Assembly: GCA_011032825.1 (NCBI GenBank)
Contig: JAADJZ010000012.1
Span: forward strand, 124,001-188,000
Direction: 5' to 3'
Length of the DNA: 64,000 nt
Source: Massariosphaeria phaeospora
Lineage: Eukaryota; Ascomycota; Dothideomycetes; Pleosporales
Shown here: positions 43,653 through 56,889 of the stretch, one piece after another
Position numbering within the stretch: the first letter of the stretch is position 1
Layout of the letters: the number at the start of each line of letters is the position of its first letter
The notes under the pieces: generated by a model
Seen by the model: the letters and a program-made list of their open reading frames with translations, nothing else
What the model was told of the DNA's origin: nothing
Databases searched by the model: none
Position numbers and translations under genes: made by a program

Positions 43653-46600
43653 CTAAGTCATGGTGGGCTCAGAAGCTTCCGGGGCTCCAATCGCACCATC
43701 GATCTCAGTACCCTGTGGGTGGCACCCCACATTCTCGGGTTCATCCAAATACTTCTCAGCATCAGCTTCTCGCTCAGTGTAGATCTTGTCCTTCTGGGTT
43801 TGCGCGGCGTGAAGTGAGTCAATGTATGTCCGGAACTTTACAATTTCCCGAAGAAGGTAGGAAGATTTGCGCTCCCAATTAGACATCGCTTTGGCGGCAT
43901 TGGGATGGCGGGGAGAAAACTAGATGTCATCAGACAAACAATAAAATATGCTCAGACTGTGTAACTTACTGCAATGAGCATGGGTGGCCTCAATTCATTA
44001 TGGCGCGACAGATCGTTCTCCACGTTCTTGACGTAATTGGTCAACCCCCGCAGCTGGTCCACCTCCATCAGGTTGCTGGCCATCATGCTTTGTGTTGGGG
44101 GACTCCAATCAGACAAAACGACTTTGTCGCCAGGAAGCCGAGCTTTGATTGTTCCAGTAGCATGGTCGACAGAGCTTCGGAGTGAGCTAGCCACACTAGG
44201 GCGAGGCACATGGCCCTGCACCGATGGAGTGTTATCCTGTCTGATCAGGGCCGGATTGATGACGTTCTCGCTCCAACCATATTCGATATTACTAACGCCA
44301 CCCATCAGGGGCTCCTTAGATAGCCTCGCAGCCCAATAGTTTGCCGTAGTAACGAACTCGCGGACAATATCCGGAGTACCGACTTGAAATAGATGAACAG
44401 CTCCCGTTGGGAGGGACAGAGCCCAGACGTGAGGCCGAGACTTTGAGTAACCCGGGGGCGGGAGCGCGCTCGCGATCGATTGTCGGAGTAGAAAGCTGTC
44501 CAAAGCTTCAGCATTGTCCATCCAGTTCCCTCCACCAACAACGCCGCCAGCTGAGGGACGAGATTTGTTCTTGTGCCGCATGGACTTCGAGTTCATGTTG
44601 AACGAGAATAAGCGCATGTAACCCTTCTCGATGACAGCAAAACACTCGCTCCACGTCCGGTCCTTAGCCTTCTTGCCCAGCGACTCCAGATGATGCTTGT
44701 GCTTCAGAATGCCTTCCTTTGCCCACGGCGCTCCAGTAAGTTCAAGGGTCTCGTCCTCAAGAAGCGGTGCGACGCGACCAAAATCCTCATTGCTAGCAAT
44801 AGTCATGCCCTCTTCGCGAATAATAGCCTGGCTGAGCGCGTTGGCGAAACCAATAGCTTGTTGATATTCTCCATGGGCAAAATGGGAACCGAGGGACTCC
44901 ATTGACATTGAAGTCTGCGTTTTGCCAACAGAGTACCTGCTCCAGCTGCTTGACCCTGCAGGACTCCACACAGATCCGCCGTCGTCTAGACTGGTTCGGC
45001 TCGAGCCTACAGTCGAGGTGGGATATAATCGTGGTCTTGAGCGGGTCTTGGGTACCCAGCGGTTGCTCATACTCCTAAAATCGGTCTGGGAACGGCCACG
45101 GTAACTTGTATTATCAGAAGGTGCCTTGCTCAAGACACTAGGAGTGCGCCTCAGCATACCGCTGACGGAGAGGTTGTTCGAAGAAGGCTGCTCATGGACC
45201 TGGAGCGGGGCACCATGGAGTGGCAGTCGCTGCTGGCGGATAGAGCTGTAGAATTCCTTCAACACCGTTTCAATCTGATATTCCCAGCCTTTCATGGGGC
45301 CATTATACGGAGTATTGACCAGAGTATTCGATTCCGACGTCGCTGAATCTGTAGAAAGCAAGCCATCTGAACCGCTCCGCATCGGTGGCTTCACGGAAAG
45401 GCGGCTCCGAGCGCGCCTGCTTTCAATGATAGGTTCCTCGGGCAGGTCTACCTGGAACGTGGGAGTCTCAGCATTGGGAGAGTTGGGCTCAGATTTGTCA
45501 TTCCAAGGAAGCGATCCTCTTCTGAACTGCGTTGACTGCGGCCGTAACGTCTCCTCAGCAGCCGCGTCCTCGATGGCATCTTTGCATACTCGAGTCACAG
45601 TCGGGAGCGTATTCTTGACAAACTGATTGCGAGTCATTCTTGACTCAATGTCGGCTAGATGCAGATCGGTGTTCAGCAGCAGAATGGAGTAGCAGATGGT
45701 ATGGACCACGTCTGTCCCCGGTCAGCTAGGTTCCCAACTTGGCCACGCTCGCTTACCTGTTGCTTTGAAGCCATGGTGAGGATTGCATTCACACCAACGC
45801 TCTGAGAGGCTCATGAGGATGCGGTCAACCTGTTGCGTCTCCGCTTTCAGCACCAGCTTGCTACATAGGTCGCGCATAGCCGCGAGGATGTTGAGGCCAT
45901 TCCAGTCAAAGAGCTCCATGTACGCCTTGCGCATGCCCGTGCTGGTCAACGAGACGTCACCCAGCACGGTAGCCGCCTGCGCTTTCTGCACGACCGGATC
46001 GTCGCCGCTGAAGATACGCAAGGCACGCTCGCGGTCGTCGTCGGTGGGCTCTCCCTCGGGCCGGACGCGGTGCTCCACGATGGCAGGCATGGCGTCAGAG
46101 TCGCGCTGCTCAACCTGCACGATGGGCAGGCTCGAGGCGGAGTGGAAGACGTCGTTGGTCGACGATGGCGTGGTGGCTAGCACCGAGGTGGGCGATGCCT
46201 TGTCCAGCGACTTCTGCGACGACCGCGCACCTTCCAGGGGCAGCAGCAGGCCAGCGGGGTCGTCGAGCTTCTCTTCCGACGACGTGGGCTCCAGCCAGAC
46301 CCGCCGCGACTTCGCAGTGGTGCTCGGCCGCGCCGCCGACTGCTGCGCGCGCATGGGCGCCGTGATGACCCAGCCGTCCTCTTCCAGCTCGGAGGCCGAC
46401 TGCGACGGCGAGCCCGCCGCGGGGCCGGTCGGGGTGCTGTCGCCCAGCTGCGGCCCCAGCTGCGGGGCGCGCGCTTCGTCCGAGGCAGCCCGCCGCTCGC
46501 TCTTTCCCTCGGGCGTGAGGTGGGCGAATGACGCCAGCGTAGGGCTAGTAGAGGGCCGCCGCGCTTCGTCCAGGCCGCTGCGCTCGTTGTCGGGAGACGC

Positions 46601-48574
46601 CCGGCCGCTGCGCTCCTCGTTGCAGCTGCTGCTGTCGGCCAGGAACGTGTCTTCCGGCGCATTGGCGAGCACTGTCTTGCCATGTCGCATCTTCAACCGC
46701 AGTTTGGGACTGTTGGCACTCTTGGAGTGGGTTGCTTTCACCTGCTCGCCCCTGGACGACGGCGGCGTGTTGTCCATCTCACGAGAGCCCGGCTTGACGC
46801 TGCGCGCCGGTGCATCCTGATGCGGTTGGTGGCCCGATGGAAACGCATTCAGACGCTCGCTGTTTGTCGAGCCCACTCCCGCGAGTTGGTGCTCCCGAGA
46901 GTCGTAAGCCCTATCCTTGGGGCTGCTCAGGCCGCCCAAGTAAGGGTTCATCACCTCGCGCAGACTGCTCATGCCTGGGCTTGGTTGGGTAGGGGCCGCT
47001 TCTTGTCGTCTAAATTCAAGAGCCATGACAGGGGGCTTGGTGCTCTCAGACACCGACTTCTTCCGCCGTCGAAAGAACGACGAAGGCTTCTTTGCGAGCG
47101 TGGGGGGCGCAGGGTGTTGTGGCTCATTGTGCGCTGAAATCGCTGTCTGGGGGCCCTTCGGTGCGGGTTTTAGTTGTGAGGCTATATGGCTTGGGCCACT
47201 CGGCGTCGTCCGCGGTCGGCCCTGCGAATAGACCGAATCTACATCGGCGGGGCGGTTGTGCGAAGAGGCGGGTGATGGCTCCATATACGAGCTGGAATTG
47301 TTCGACGAGTTGGATAGCTGCGGCTGGGCTTTGGAGCCACCGCCAAAAACTCTCCTGAAGAAACCCGGCTTCTCCTTGGGCGTGGCATTGGGCGTCGCCA
47401 TGGGCGTTGCTGGCGATGAAAGCATGTGTTTTCGGGTAGCTACGGTGGGAGACGGGGCGGGTGGGTCCTGGAACGGCGGTACCGGGGGCATTTCGCGGAA
47501 AGTGCTGGCATTGACAAACTCTTGCGCCTGGAGCCTCATGTTCGGTTCGGCTTGACTCTTGTTTTTGCGCAACGTCCGGTAGCTTGTTGTGGATCGCACA
47601 CTGCCTTTGCGACGAGGTACAGGAGCTTGCGGTGGTGCGTACGAGGGTTGCGGTGGGAATCCGGGCGATTGCAGTGGTGACTCGTGTATCCGTCTAGGCC
47701 CGGCCGGGATGGTGGGCTCTGGAGCAGCATCGTAGTCGTGACGGTAGTTTTGGTAAGCTAGCCTGCTCCGGTCGAGAATCGACTCACCCTTTTTAGGCGA
47801 TACTCTCGATCGGTCGGCCATGTTGCCTTGGTCAAAACTGGCGGAGCGGTTCCCTCCGAGGCCCAGGCGGTGGGTACCCGAAATACCTGCGTGTCCAAAA
47901 TCCATGCTGGATGAGCCACTGCTCTTGCTGCCCTTCTTCCCCCCACCTCTCATGTGGCCGGTGTGCTGGAGCTCGCCAACAACGCCGTTTGTTTGTTTCT
48001 CTCGCCCAGGCGTGTATCCTATCAAGCTTCCCTTGCGGCTCATTGCATTCTGAATGGTAGTACTGCTGTTGCTTCTTCGCCCCCGCGCGTGGTGGTTCGA
48101 ATACCGCGAAGCTGTGTCGTCGATGTGACCGTCGTAATCGGACGACTGGGATGAAGCGTACGTATGGCCCCGTTGACGCGCGGGTCTGGAGGACGGATAG
48201 TGATTGTCTGCTAAGAAGAAGTCATCGTCGTCAACATTGGAGTACTGCGCTGCACCAGTTCCAAATGCGTCGTTTCCAGCGGGCAGCTGGTCGAGGGACA
48301 GCAACATGTTATCCACCACCGAGTCTCTTGTGCCGTCGTCGAAGGACAGGTCATGCGAGTCCCGCAGTCGACCGTCCTCGTTGTCTCCGTCTCTTGCGGC
48401 GTCCACCGGAGTAGCGTCGTCGAAGAATGTTTGCTGCGGCGGCGCACGAGTGTCGAGCGCGCGCATGTCAGCGCTGCCCTTGCGTATCCTCGACGAGGCC
48501 GTGGGGGTCGTCGGGCGGGACTCGTTGCGGGAAGCGTCTCTGGAATTGCTAAAGCCTGCCATTGCGCTCGCCAT
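43653..48574 (-). CDS. Sec7-PH domain Arf guanine nucleotide exchange factor (Syt1-like)
   Basis: Predicted activator of Arf-family GTPases in Golgi/post-Golgi traffic. Exons in transcription order are 48574-45757, 45711-43970 and 43919-43653 (introns 45 and 50 nt), giving 1608 residues. About the first 840 residues are disordered, Ser/Pro/Arg-rich. The Sec7 domain follows at about 840-1030 and is split by intron 1: RKAYMELFDWNGLNILAAMR, then KAETQQVDRILMSLSERW with the catalytic glutamate finger E in AETQQ, then DVVHTICYSILLLNTDLH. A PH domain starts near residue 1255 (APWAKEGILKHKHH, RTWSECFAVIEKGYMRLFSF). A coiled-coil tail includes NWERKSSYLLREIVKFRTYI. The Sec7 plus PH layout resembles yeast Syt1 rather than Sec7/Gea. 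Start is the first ATG; an in-frame GTG lies 17 codons upstream. Confidence 0.9.
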
Positions 48575-50954
48575 GTCCGGTATCAGACGTCGGGAATCGA
48601 GGATCGAGTTACGGCGCGTCCGCACTTTGCATTCTCCGGCCGCAGCGCCTACGGGGAGCGAATGCTGCAGGGCACAGAGAACCGGGGCGGAGGTTGGCGA
48701 AGCTGGAGTGCAGCAGGCCGTGGCGCAACCTCAACAGCGGGCTACTGCGTCGCGTCTGCTTGTGCAACGGTGCTGGCGGTGGTGGGCGAAGGTTGACAGC
48801 CCACGACCATGACAGAGAGGCCGCGAGAGTCAATGGACTGCCGTCGTCCTGGGCCGGTTCTGGCGGTGTTCGACTCGGTGGCTCAGGGGTCTATTGTTCT
48901 GCGGTCAAACGGCGGTGTCGACGCGGCTAAGACGCCGTGCAGATGCAGCAGCAGTGTGGCGCTGGATCGGGCGAGGGCTGCGTGCAGAGAGCGTGCAGCA
49001 GTCTGGAGAAAGCGGAAGCCGCGCAGACACAGCACACAGGAGTCTCTCAGGCCGCACGGAGTCGCACGCCCACTGCCAGCAACAACGACCTGCACCTGGG
49101 TCCTGCGTGTTCCCCTCGCGGCAACGGCCATGGGCATCCCTGCCGCCCTAAACCTACCGCGCGGCGCGAACACTCCCAGCGCGACTCAAACAGCAGTCGT
49201 GGCCGCACTAGTGAAAAGGCCCAAACAGCCCACCACCGCACCACCGCCGCTTTCAACCACACCGTGTGTGTGCCTGCGTGAAACGCACTGCAGCCGCGAA
49301 TCAGATGGCAGCCGGCGCCTGCACCCCGCCTCGGTTGCTGCTGGGCCCGGCTGCCGCTTTACCAGCGCAACGAACACCATCCGAACGCCACAACTTTACA
49401 CTGCCCATCACCTTGCAAATCCGGCCTGGATAGGCGCGAGCAACGACTGATTCGGCCGCAGCCTAGCCCCCTCGCTGCTGCTACCCGGCCCCGCCAGCCA
49501 ATCCCGTCCGCCTTCGAGAATCGATGCCGGACTCCTCAGGAGCGCAGCAGCCGCAGAACTACATTTGTAGCTTTTTTTGAGTCCGCCCTCCAGCCTCGCC
49601 ATGTTGGCTCGTCAGTCGTCGGATGACCGCGGCCAGGACTGAGGACTGTGTTTCAAGCCTGCAGCTAACAAAGCAAACTGCAGCGGGCTTGGTGGGACGC
49701 TGCATGCCTCGAGCGACAGGCTTGCGCCATCTGTGAGAGATCCCGCCCACTAGACTAGCAGCCAGATGTCTAGCGGCGGCATGGTTCGTGTGATTTCTTT
49801 TGCTCCGCTTGCTTCTTTGTTCCTGACGCTCCTCCATACTTCCTTTTCTAGACGCACGTCACCTTTGTTGGCCGTTCACTTGTTGACGGTGGCTCCCAAA
49901 AGTCTCATGGCCATGTTGGTGCGGAGCTAGTGTTATGCCTGCTTATTGCATGTCACACAGCAGCAGTGTACCGGTCTGCGGCGGCTTGACGTTGCACACG
50001 TCTGTCTCATGATCTTGTATACTGCTCGCATGGTCGACCTGGGGTGTACAAGTCATCTCTTCTACACGTGGTCTCTTCCTATCCTCCGATGCCCTGCTGC
50101 CCCGGCTATTCTCTGCCTTGGATTGTCCACATTACTATATATCCCTATCGCGCATAGAGCGCTTGTGCACTCGGCTTACTAGTTTCCTTGCAAGCCTAGG
50201 CTCTCTTTCCTGTTCTACTTCCATCGCCGCCTCGAACTAGACCGGTCTCTGGCTCCTACCTATACTAGAAGATCTTATACCGAAGTCTATGGATATTGAT
50301 TGACCTGGGTCTGGCAGCAATAATCTTTGCTCTGTGTTCGACGATAGGCGAGAGTATCTCTTTCAGACCCAATGGGTTCATCCACCCGGAACGATTCGCT
50401 TAGATGCTTAATCGTTGCGCAGCTATGCGTAACGTTACTGGTAACGGGCAGGCGTGCTCTTTCAGATACTTATCTTAAGGTCCGTGGACATGGTGTGCCC
50501 CGACATGTTGCTTAAGTCATAGCTATCTTGTCTACACCGAGGTCAAATACTCAACGCTATGATGCTTCCATGCACTAACTAGTCGTATTGGTTGGCTTGA
50601 CCTTATCTCGTAGTGCTTAGCTCTAGCAGTTTTCGTGGATGTGTACTGATTCTCTGGACCTCTCTTTATGTCAATTGAATTGCATTGCGCACTACGCATT
50701 AGAGCTAAGAATCTACCGTAGCGTAACAGTCTACATAATGCTGACGTCCAAGGTAGAAATCTCTACCAAAGAATTAACATCTACTACTAGTTGGTTACCA
50801 AGAAGCGGGGCCACCCCGCAAACGTCATCAAAATCAAAAGCCGCTTCCTACCCTCTCATCCTTAAGCTCTACTACAAACGTTATCAATCTCCGATTAAGC
50901 TCCGAATATCTCTTATTAATCATTATTCGACTGTGAGACGCTGACGCTCCTGTC
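48575..50954. other. Divergent intergenic region, Sec7-PH gene / HAD gene
   Basis: 2.4 kb. The left part (48.6-49.6 kb) is GC-rich and probably leader/promoter of the GEF gene; the right part is AT-richer. Open frames such as 48809-49450 look like GC-driven chance frames. No gene, tRNA or rRNA recognised. Confidence 0.55.
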
Positions 50955-51774
50955 ATGTCGTCCAAGAAAGAAATCGTCATAGCCTTCGACCTGTACGGTA
51001 CTATCCTCTCCACAGAGTCTATATCCAAAGAGCTAGGTCATCTTTTTGGGCAAGAAAAAGGGGCAAGCATAGCCCAGGAATGGCGAAAATACCAACTGGA
51101 GTATACTTGGAGGCTGAATAGCATGGGTTTGTCGGCCCCCGTACCTGTCAGCTCAGTCCTCGACATGAGCCAATAATCCGATGTTAGACAAGTATGAGCA
51201 TTTCTCGGGACTGACGCGGAAGTCCCTCAAGCACGCCCTCACCGAAGCTTCAGTGTCTTTTGACGAATCTGTGCTCGATAATCTGCTATCTCAGTACGAC
51301 CGCCTCGCACTCTTCGATGACGTACCAGACCTGTTTCCGCACCTTTCTCGCTCACAGTCCGATTCCTCTAATATGACAATCACCCCCGTTATCTTCTCCA
51401 ACGGCACATTCGACATGGTGTCGAGCTCCCTCGCTAACTCGCCTGGCCTCTCCCCACATGCCGATTTATTCAAGAAGATCGTCGTGGTTGAGCCGGTGCG
51501 GAGGTACAAGCCACATCCGGAAGTGTACAGGTTTCTGTGCAAAGAGGTGGGTAAAGGGAACAAAGGGGAAGAGGGTGATGTCTGGCTGGTCAGCGGGAAC
51601 CCGTTTGATATTGTTGGGGCGAAGAGTCAAGGGTTGAAGACGATTTGGGTGGACCGGAAAGGTGCTGGGTGGACGGATGAGCTAGTTGAGGGACATGGGG
51701 GAATGCCGGACGTGATGGTTCGCGGGTTGAATGAAGTCGTTGGGCAGGTGGAAAAATACCTGGAAGCAGAATAG
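50955..51774 (+). CDS. HAD-superfamily protein, type II 2-haloacid dehalogenase-like
   Basis: A hydrolase of the haloacid dehalogenase superfamily. Exons 50955-51126 and 51188-51774 (intron 61 nt) give 252 residues. Motif I is AFDLYGTIL: the nucleophile Asp is present, and the second Asp of phosphatases is Tyr, which is the L-2-haloacid dehalogenase pattern. Motif II is FSNGT, motif III RRYKPHPEVY (Lys) and motif IV VSGNPFDIVGAKSQGLKTIW (Ser, Asn, Asp), all in the expected order. Fungal genomes carry several such genes, often near metabolic or stress loci; whether this one dehalogenates is not known. It is the last recognisable gene before a 6-kb gene-free block. Confidence 0.9.
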
Positions 51775-54700
51775 GGTCCTGTATTATCGCGGAACAAGTA
51801 CCACAAATTTTCTGTAAGTTTGGATGCCTGCTACTACACTCAATCCCAGCTGACTATTTAGTTGTCGCTATCATGTTGAGGAAACACTGTGCTTCGACTA
51901 ATCGCTTCCCTTCATAAAGCCATTCACTGTAGGAAAATCAGATCTGATATCGACGGTGCTGAGATCGATTATTTTAGACCAGCTAATTTCTAGTCAGTAT
52001 TTTGTCCATTATCCTTAACTCTTATTCCCTACATAAACTGTTTATAGCGGGTTTTAGCTAACCAAGTCCCTTAGATGACCTACCGGGTAACGGGAGAGCA
52101 GATATGGGTCAGATTACCTTCTTTCTTTAGAATGGCAAAGGGAAAAGAGGCCTCTACTGTCTCAATGGAGCAGCCTCCAGCTTGGTTTTGGATGTGCGGG
52201 CCCGCTCACAGAGGAGAACCAACAGACCGTTTGGAGACCCGAAAGCTCGCGCTCACATAATCTGGAATATCGTCGACTTTTAGAACGACGCCAAAGTCCT
52301 TCTAAGGATATGTATCGATACGATGAGCTGACGAGAGCTGAATAGAGCTCGCGATCAGGTAGCAAGCTCTACCTAGACAATAACCCGTATACTAGATACA
52401 ATAGGGTTTTACAAAGATAAAAGCTAACTATCTATCTGTTGCTAAAAACTTCTAGGTCGTTAAAAGGATCGCCTAAACTTTTCTTTATCGGCAATGAATT
52501 CTGCCAAGTGGCTTTTCGGTGCGCGCAAAACCATGTAAGAAATCTTCTTCCTTTTTAATATGCGTAAAGGACGCCAGACTTGATAAGAAGAGGGAGTGGT
52601 ATCGACGGGATACCGGGACCTTTGTATCCTATGGAAGGTTCGTTGCTTACTCCTACCATCATAGGCTCGCCAGTGTGCTTTCCGAACCCGAGTCCAAACC
52701 CGAGGCTCACACATTCCAGAGACACACCAGATTCACACCAATCGAGACACACGACATGGGAGCAATGCATTCTAGTTTGAAATAGTCTGCAGAAACATGG
52801 ACAGTCTAAGGTACATTTTGAACTTTGCTTGCGAAGTAAGAATTTGTGTTTCCATATTACGCGCCCATTTTGGAGTTTCAGCTGAAATTTAATCCACGAA
52901 GAAGATAGTAGAGCTGATTTGTTCACTCGTAAGCATGTTTAGGTGTTGCGTATATTTTAGTGCCGCGCAACGCGCTCATAAACCAAGTAGGCACTTCTCT
53001 TTGAACGACACTCGCAGCACACATGCCAACTCTATCTGCTATCTTCTTGTCTTCCCATGACGCTTCTATCGTTCAATTTTTTGAGGGAACCGGGATTTCT
53101 ATTTCGAAATGCATAATCGCGTTTGGAAGACGGCCGGCGCACGACAGCCGAAGACAACATGAGTGTGGTGAATAAATGTTTATGTTGACTTTTGACTTTT
53201 GACAAGCAGGACCGTGTAGAGAATTTGGCAGCTGCAATGTCTTATACAGCCCGTCGCCGACAGCTCGATCCATGGCACTTCCTTCTTTTATTCCTTTTTA
53301 CACGTACTGCAGCTTCGACGCATGCCTAGATCTACATGTCAGTTTCTTGGACACGGAAGACCAGACAACGCATCGATGGCGCCTCCCAGGGATTTTCCCA
53401 CCATTCGGCCTTACGATGTCTTTGCGATCTCGCACAACGGGGCCTCTTCATGCGAGAATGTTAGTCCGGGTGTTGAGGTTGCGCATGGCAGCGAGAGGGA
53501 AGACATGTTTCTGCCGGTTATCCATTTTCAGAACAATTTCGAGCGAGAAGACAGAACCAGAGAACAAACATGTCCGCTCTTCCCAGAGCTTTTTCGTCCC
53601 CTCTCCATAAGGTTGTTGTTTACCTTCTTTTAGGTTCTTCCTACTTTGTGTAGAAGATAGTAGGAGGTTTGCAACCGTCAGGTATATGGGCTTATATAAC
53701 ATTTTTAAAGTGGCGGACACGACAAGAGTCATGGAACGAATGTTGTGACATTTCGTAGCCGGGCGAGGAGGCGCAGTTTCTCAATGCCTGGGTTGAGTAT
53801 CAAATTTTCGAAGTCTCGGTGGGGAAAGGACATGTGAAGCTGATTCACGTCTTTCAATAAGATTTGGAGTATAGTGAAGGCTGAGATGTAGGAGCATTTA
53901 CTCCGCGAAAGCCCATCAGGCTCTTCCTCGGGAATTTCGTTTTCTGTGTCTTTTGCTCCTCGTCTTCCCTCTTACTTCCGAAACATGGCTGAAATCGCCC
54001 GAGCTTTTTCAGAATAACAGAATAGGTCCAGCGTTATATTATTTACATGAATCCGTGACGGTAAGACGGTTAGAAAGGCGCAAGTCTGCATTTTCTTAAT
54101 TCAAAACTTTTTTAACTCCGCCGCAGAGGAGGGATCTCATCGATATCGATTAAGCACCATTTTTTAGTGGCCGCATTACCGGAGGAGAAGAGTGTAGATA
54201 AATAGAAAGAGAAGGAGAAAGGGAAGGGGCGGATGATTCAACGGATTTTTATACCCTGGACATTCAGTCCTGCTTCAGAGAGTTCATACATATGATGTCG
54301 TCTTGTGAGTCTTTTTTATCACTGCGTCCACATCTACAGTCCTGCCTGCGGGTTTCTTTCTCCGAATTCTCTACTCATGGCACTACGTTGTTTCCTTTTC
54401 CAGTTTCCGGCACGCTCCATGTAGTACTGGATCTTGTTTTTTAGGCTCGACACACACGAAGAGCATGCCAGTTGTCGCTATAATCTTTATCTCAGACTCA
54501 ACCTGGTGCGTATACAGAGCAGAGTAAGAGCAGAGTAGCTGGCGGATCATGTACTCTCGTCTAGGACACTTCTCGACCTCCACGACCACATGCATACACA
54601 GCCCATATGTTTCTAGACCCCAAATCTCACACCGACATACCAAAGAAACAAGCTTGTTTTCGCACACAAGAGCCAGCCTCATCAATTTCGATCTCGAGCC

Positions 54701-55540
54701 GAGCATAGAAATGCAAAACGTCAATCTGCAATCCGCGCAGAGAATCCCGAACACATGCGAAGATTCCGCACATTTCTCGTTGCAGAAGCCGGAGTATAGG
54801 TGTGTGGAATGGACACTTAGGCTGCGACAGAAAATGTACAGAGAGGAGGGCGACCCCAAGGCAGGACATAAAAGCTTCTGCGGTGAATTCTTAGAAGAGT
54901 TCCAAATCACTCATCAGGTATGGATGGTAGCCCTTTTGATTTGCGCAGAAAGCCAAGGACGAGGACACATAAGAAGGCGTACATTTTGTTTTAGATCAAG
55001 AGCTATCTTGAAGAAGTAGGTAGTGAAAGGAGAACAAGAAATGGCGCGCTGTTGGGTGTTTTTATACGCAGTCCAGTCGAGCCGAAGACATGCCTATGTC
55101 GGTTCGCACGGCTACAACAAACCCATGCTTGGATGTCTTATTGAGTTTTCTTTGTGCGAGACACACGGCGGAGTCTCATACCTGACAACTACAGTCCTTT
55201 TAAAGAGAGCGGAATTCAGGTCATAAATTTAACCTTGACCTGTCTTATTCCAACACTACTTTAAACCAAGGAAGTTACGTCCAAACATGTATTCTTCATG
55301 TGCGAATCTTTTTGAACATTGTGCAGGACACGCACACAAGAAGCCGAGAAGCCATATATCCCCCAGCATCTCTGTTTTCGATCTCGGCGCATTTCCAACT
55401 CTTGTGATCGTATCCATGCTTGAACCACGGGAAGACGACGCTTTTTCAGACATGAGGAGAGTTTGCTACCGTTTTCTAGATAAAGCCATATAGCAGGCTA
55501 AAACACGTGTAGCTAGCGTACGTGACGTTGCTTTTACAGA

Positions 55541-56620
55541 AAGGAAGGGGACGAGAGTTCAAGTTACTCACTACATGGGTGGAGGAAGGTGGACTTTTGA
55601 ACCAAGGCCGCCACTTCCCCACATCCTAGTCCTTCTCGGCGTGTTCTTGTGCTGGACGGACACATAGTGAGCCGGATGCAGGGAACACACATCGTTGTCT
55701 GCGCTCGCCGAGTTTGTTTTCCACGAAAAGGGGGCGAAGGGTCCAAGTCACTCACTCCATGCGTGGGGTGATGTGGATTTGCGAACCAAGGCCGCTACTT
55801 TCGCACTTCCTCACATCGAACTCTCTGTTGGCAGGTTCTTGTGCTGGACACACACACCGCCGACCGGAGACACGAAACACACATGGCGGCCACATGGTAG
55901 CGTTTCAAGAAAGCAGAGCGAGGCTTCAAATCCTTCCATGCCTAGAAAAGATTACCTTTTCGAACCAACGCCGCCACCTCCCCACTTCCCCACATCATAC
56001 TCCCTTCTAGCAGGTTTGTTGTACTGGACACACATACCGTCAACCCGAGGCAGAAAACACGCATCGCCGTCCGGATCTAGTTTTAAAAAGGGGCCGAAGG
56101 GTGCAAGGCACTCCACTCCGACCATATGTTGGCTCGCATTCTAATTCCTGAATTGAGGACGACACTCTCCAATCCCCACATGTACCCTCTCTTCAAATAA
56201 TTTTTGTACTCTTCACAGACACACAGACACCACATCACCAACGAAGCTCCGTTTCTCCTCTCTACACGGGCGAAGGGTTAGTCCAAGGCCCTCCATTCCC
56301 CTGTCGTAATAGTAGTTTCGAACCGAGCACGCCACTCACTTCCCCCCATCGGTATCTATCTTAATTTCCAAGTATTTGTGCAGCGCACGCTCTCCCCGCG
56401 GCAAACATCCATATATCCAGAATTCCTTTTTTTCTTAGAAGAAGAACAGGAGCGAGGCTCCAAGTCTTATGACGAAGTCTTACGTGTTTTCGTTACCAAA
56501 GACACCAATTCCCCCATGAAAACACCTTGTCTGCTTTCTTTTTGTCTTAAAAAAACAAAGACACACACCAACCACTTCCCCATCCATCCATGCTACTCAG
56601 CTGGATATCATTGCTGTTGC
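55541..56620 (+). repeat. Degenerate tandem array, about six units of about 180 bp
   Basis: Units begin near 55541, 55726, 55909, 56086, 56267 and 56437, giving spacings of 185, 183, 177, 181 and 170 bp. Each unit starts with a purine-rich GGGGCGAAGGGTCCAAG-like block. About 50 bp in is a CGAACCAAGGCCGCCAC core followed by CCCCACAT. About 110 bp in is TTCTTGTGCTGGACACACAC, then GAAACACACATCGC. The first three units are clearest; the last three are strongly diverged. No unit keeps an open reading frame common to all. Confidence 0.75.
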
Positions 56621-56854
56621 AGAGCACACCTGCAGACCGAAACGCCATAGTGTCTAGCTTGGAATTGATTTTTTCTTTTCAAAGACCAACGGGCCGGACA
56701 CATAGCTCTTTGGCTTGGCTGGTTTAGAGTCTGCTACTAAGCCACCGAAGACAGAGTATCTTCCAAGTGTGCAGCCTAATAAGTCGACGCGAGAGAAGGC
56801 TCCCCAGCCCTCACCGCGCCGCCACCACTCCCATAGCAGCCCAAAACATCGACT

Positions 56855-56889
56855 TTCTTCTTCTTCTTCTTCTTCTTCTTCTTCTTCTT
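56855..56889 (+). repeat. TTC microsatellite
   Basis: About eleven TTC triplets. The minus-strand open frame across it (a poly-Lys run) has no other coding support. Confidence 0.85.

Noticed and set aside
48080..48092. GGTTCGAATACC resembling a tRNA B box
   Set aside because: Lies inside the coding exon of the Arf-GEF with no A box or acceptor stem at the right distance.
50340..50540. Segment that looked rRNA-like at first reading
   Set aside because: Compared from memory with fungal 25S and 5S patterns; no consistent match.
55541..56620. CGAACC cores of the 180-bp units considered as tRNA-derived (SINE-like) B boxes
   Set aside because: Final C and A box are missing, and no unit has a poly-A or target-site duplication.
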